NCBI GenBank assembly: GCA_045105775.1
Contig: JBGCDW010000084.1
Coordinates: forward strand, 1 to 23,292
Direction: 5' to 3'
Length of the DNA: 23,292 nucleotides
Source of the DNA: Aureispira sp045105775
GTDB lineage: Bacteria > Bacteroidota > Bacteroidia > Chitinophagales > Saprospiraceae
Shown piece after piece: positions 23,141-23,292 of this stretch; the first letter of the stretch is position 1; each line of letters begins with the position of its first letter. The translations under genes and the position numbers were made by a program. The notes beneath the pieces are model-generated. The model did no database searches and was not told the DNA's origin. It saw nothing but the letters and a program-made list of their open reading frames with translations.

Positions 23141-23292
23141 CTACCTCCTAACCACTCCAATCTCTTTGAACATAAGTACCAATTCTAAATACGGATTAGT
23201 ATCAATAACACTCTTCTTTCCTTGCCTCTTCCAACTTTGGTACTAAGTAGTCTTAAAAAAGCTCTCGTACTAAAAAACGATTCTTTTTCCCC
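23141..23292 (-). pseudogene. Possible broken minus-strand coding end of the next cassette
   Basis: Two minus-strand frames overlap here. One is open from the window edge to a stop at 23185 (ESFFSTRAFLRLLSTKVGRG...), the other from a stop at 23243-23245 to a TAG at 23141-23143 (RQGKKSVIDTNPYLELVL then MFKEIGVVRR). Joined near 23215-23240 by a one-frame shift they would read as one protein end. No family recognised. It could be a decayed gene, an indel in the sequence, or not coding. Confidence 0.25.

Overview
The window reads as chromosome of a gliding-type Bacteroidota. The signs are type IX secretion (T9SS) sorting domains beginning with the YPNPT signature, surface lipoproteins, AT-rich intergenic DNA, weak or absent Shine-Dalgarno sequences and one TAnnTTTG-like promoter. 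A lineage near Saprospiria or Cytophagia is possible, but the class cannot be fixed from sequence alone. The window has a catabolic left three quarters and an accessory right quarter.

1-240 is the tail of an outer-membrane-like protein and its terminator. After a 700-base AT-rich gap, 952-8147 is a compact operon of five genes. They encode an exported clan GH-A glycosidase, two outer-membrane beta-barrel proteins, a surface lipoprotein and a two-domain carbohydrate-binding protein (CBM11-like plus CBM9-like). It ends at a strong intrinsic terminator (8176-8215). It looks like a polysaccharide-use operon with no SusC/SusD pair. Next come a C-terminal remnant of an agmatine deiminase and a REP-associated tyrosine transposase (RAYT) whose own coding sequence carries a REP-like hairpin.

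9366-15550, all on the minus strand, holds a secreted GH16 beta-glucanase with a binding module and T9SS tail, a stand-alone copy of that module with its own T9SS tail, a degenerate-Nudix (NrtR/AraR-like) regulator, and a GH3 beta-glucosidase lipoprotein. A vSGLT-like sodium/sugar symporter diverges from GH3. Together this suggests beta-1,3-glucan (laminarin-type) use: GH16 cuts the polymer outside, GH3 and the GH-A enzyme trim oligosaccharides, and the symporter brings glucose across the inner membrane. The polymer assignment is inference from families.

17836-23292 is different in style. AT-rich genes, mostly of unknown function, lie in one direction and are separated by four imperfect-palindrome sites that start with GCTAAC or GACAAC and end with (A/G)CGTT. 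Two of these sites, 2.5 kb apart, have the same 62-base length and agree at 48 positions. I read this as an integron-type gene-cassette array (attC sites) with no integrase in view. The cassettes carry: (1) a zinc-ribbon plus PD-(D/E)XK nuclease; (2) an overlapping pair, a coiled-coil/glycine-rich protein and a two-TM protein; (3) a PD-(D/E)XK-like nuclease fused to a putative ubiquitin-like domain; (4) a Panacea-type antitoxin with a RelE-like toxin. Defence or toxin functions would fit all of them. Cassettes 2 and 3 are the best candidates for undescribed systems.
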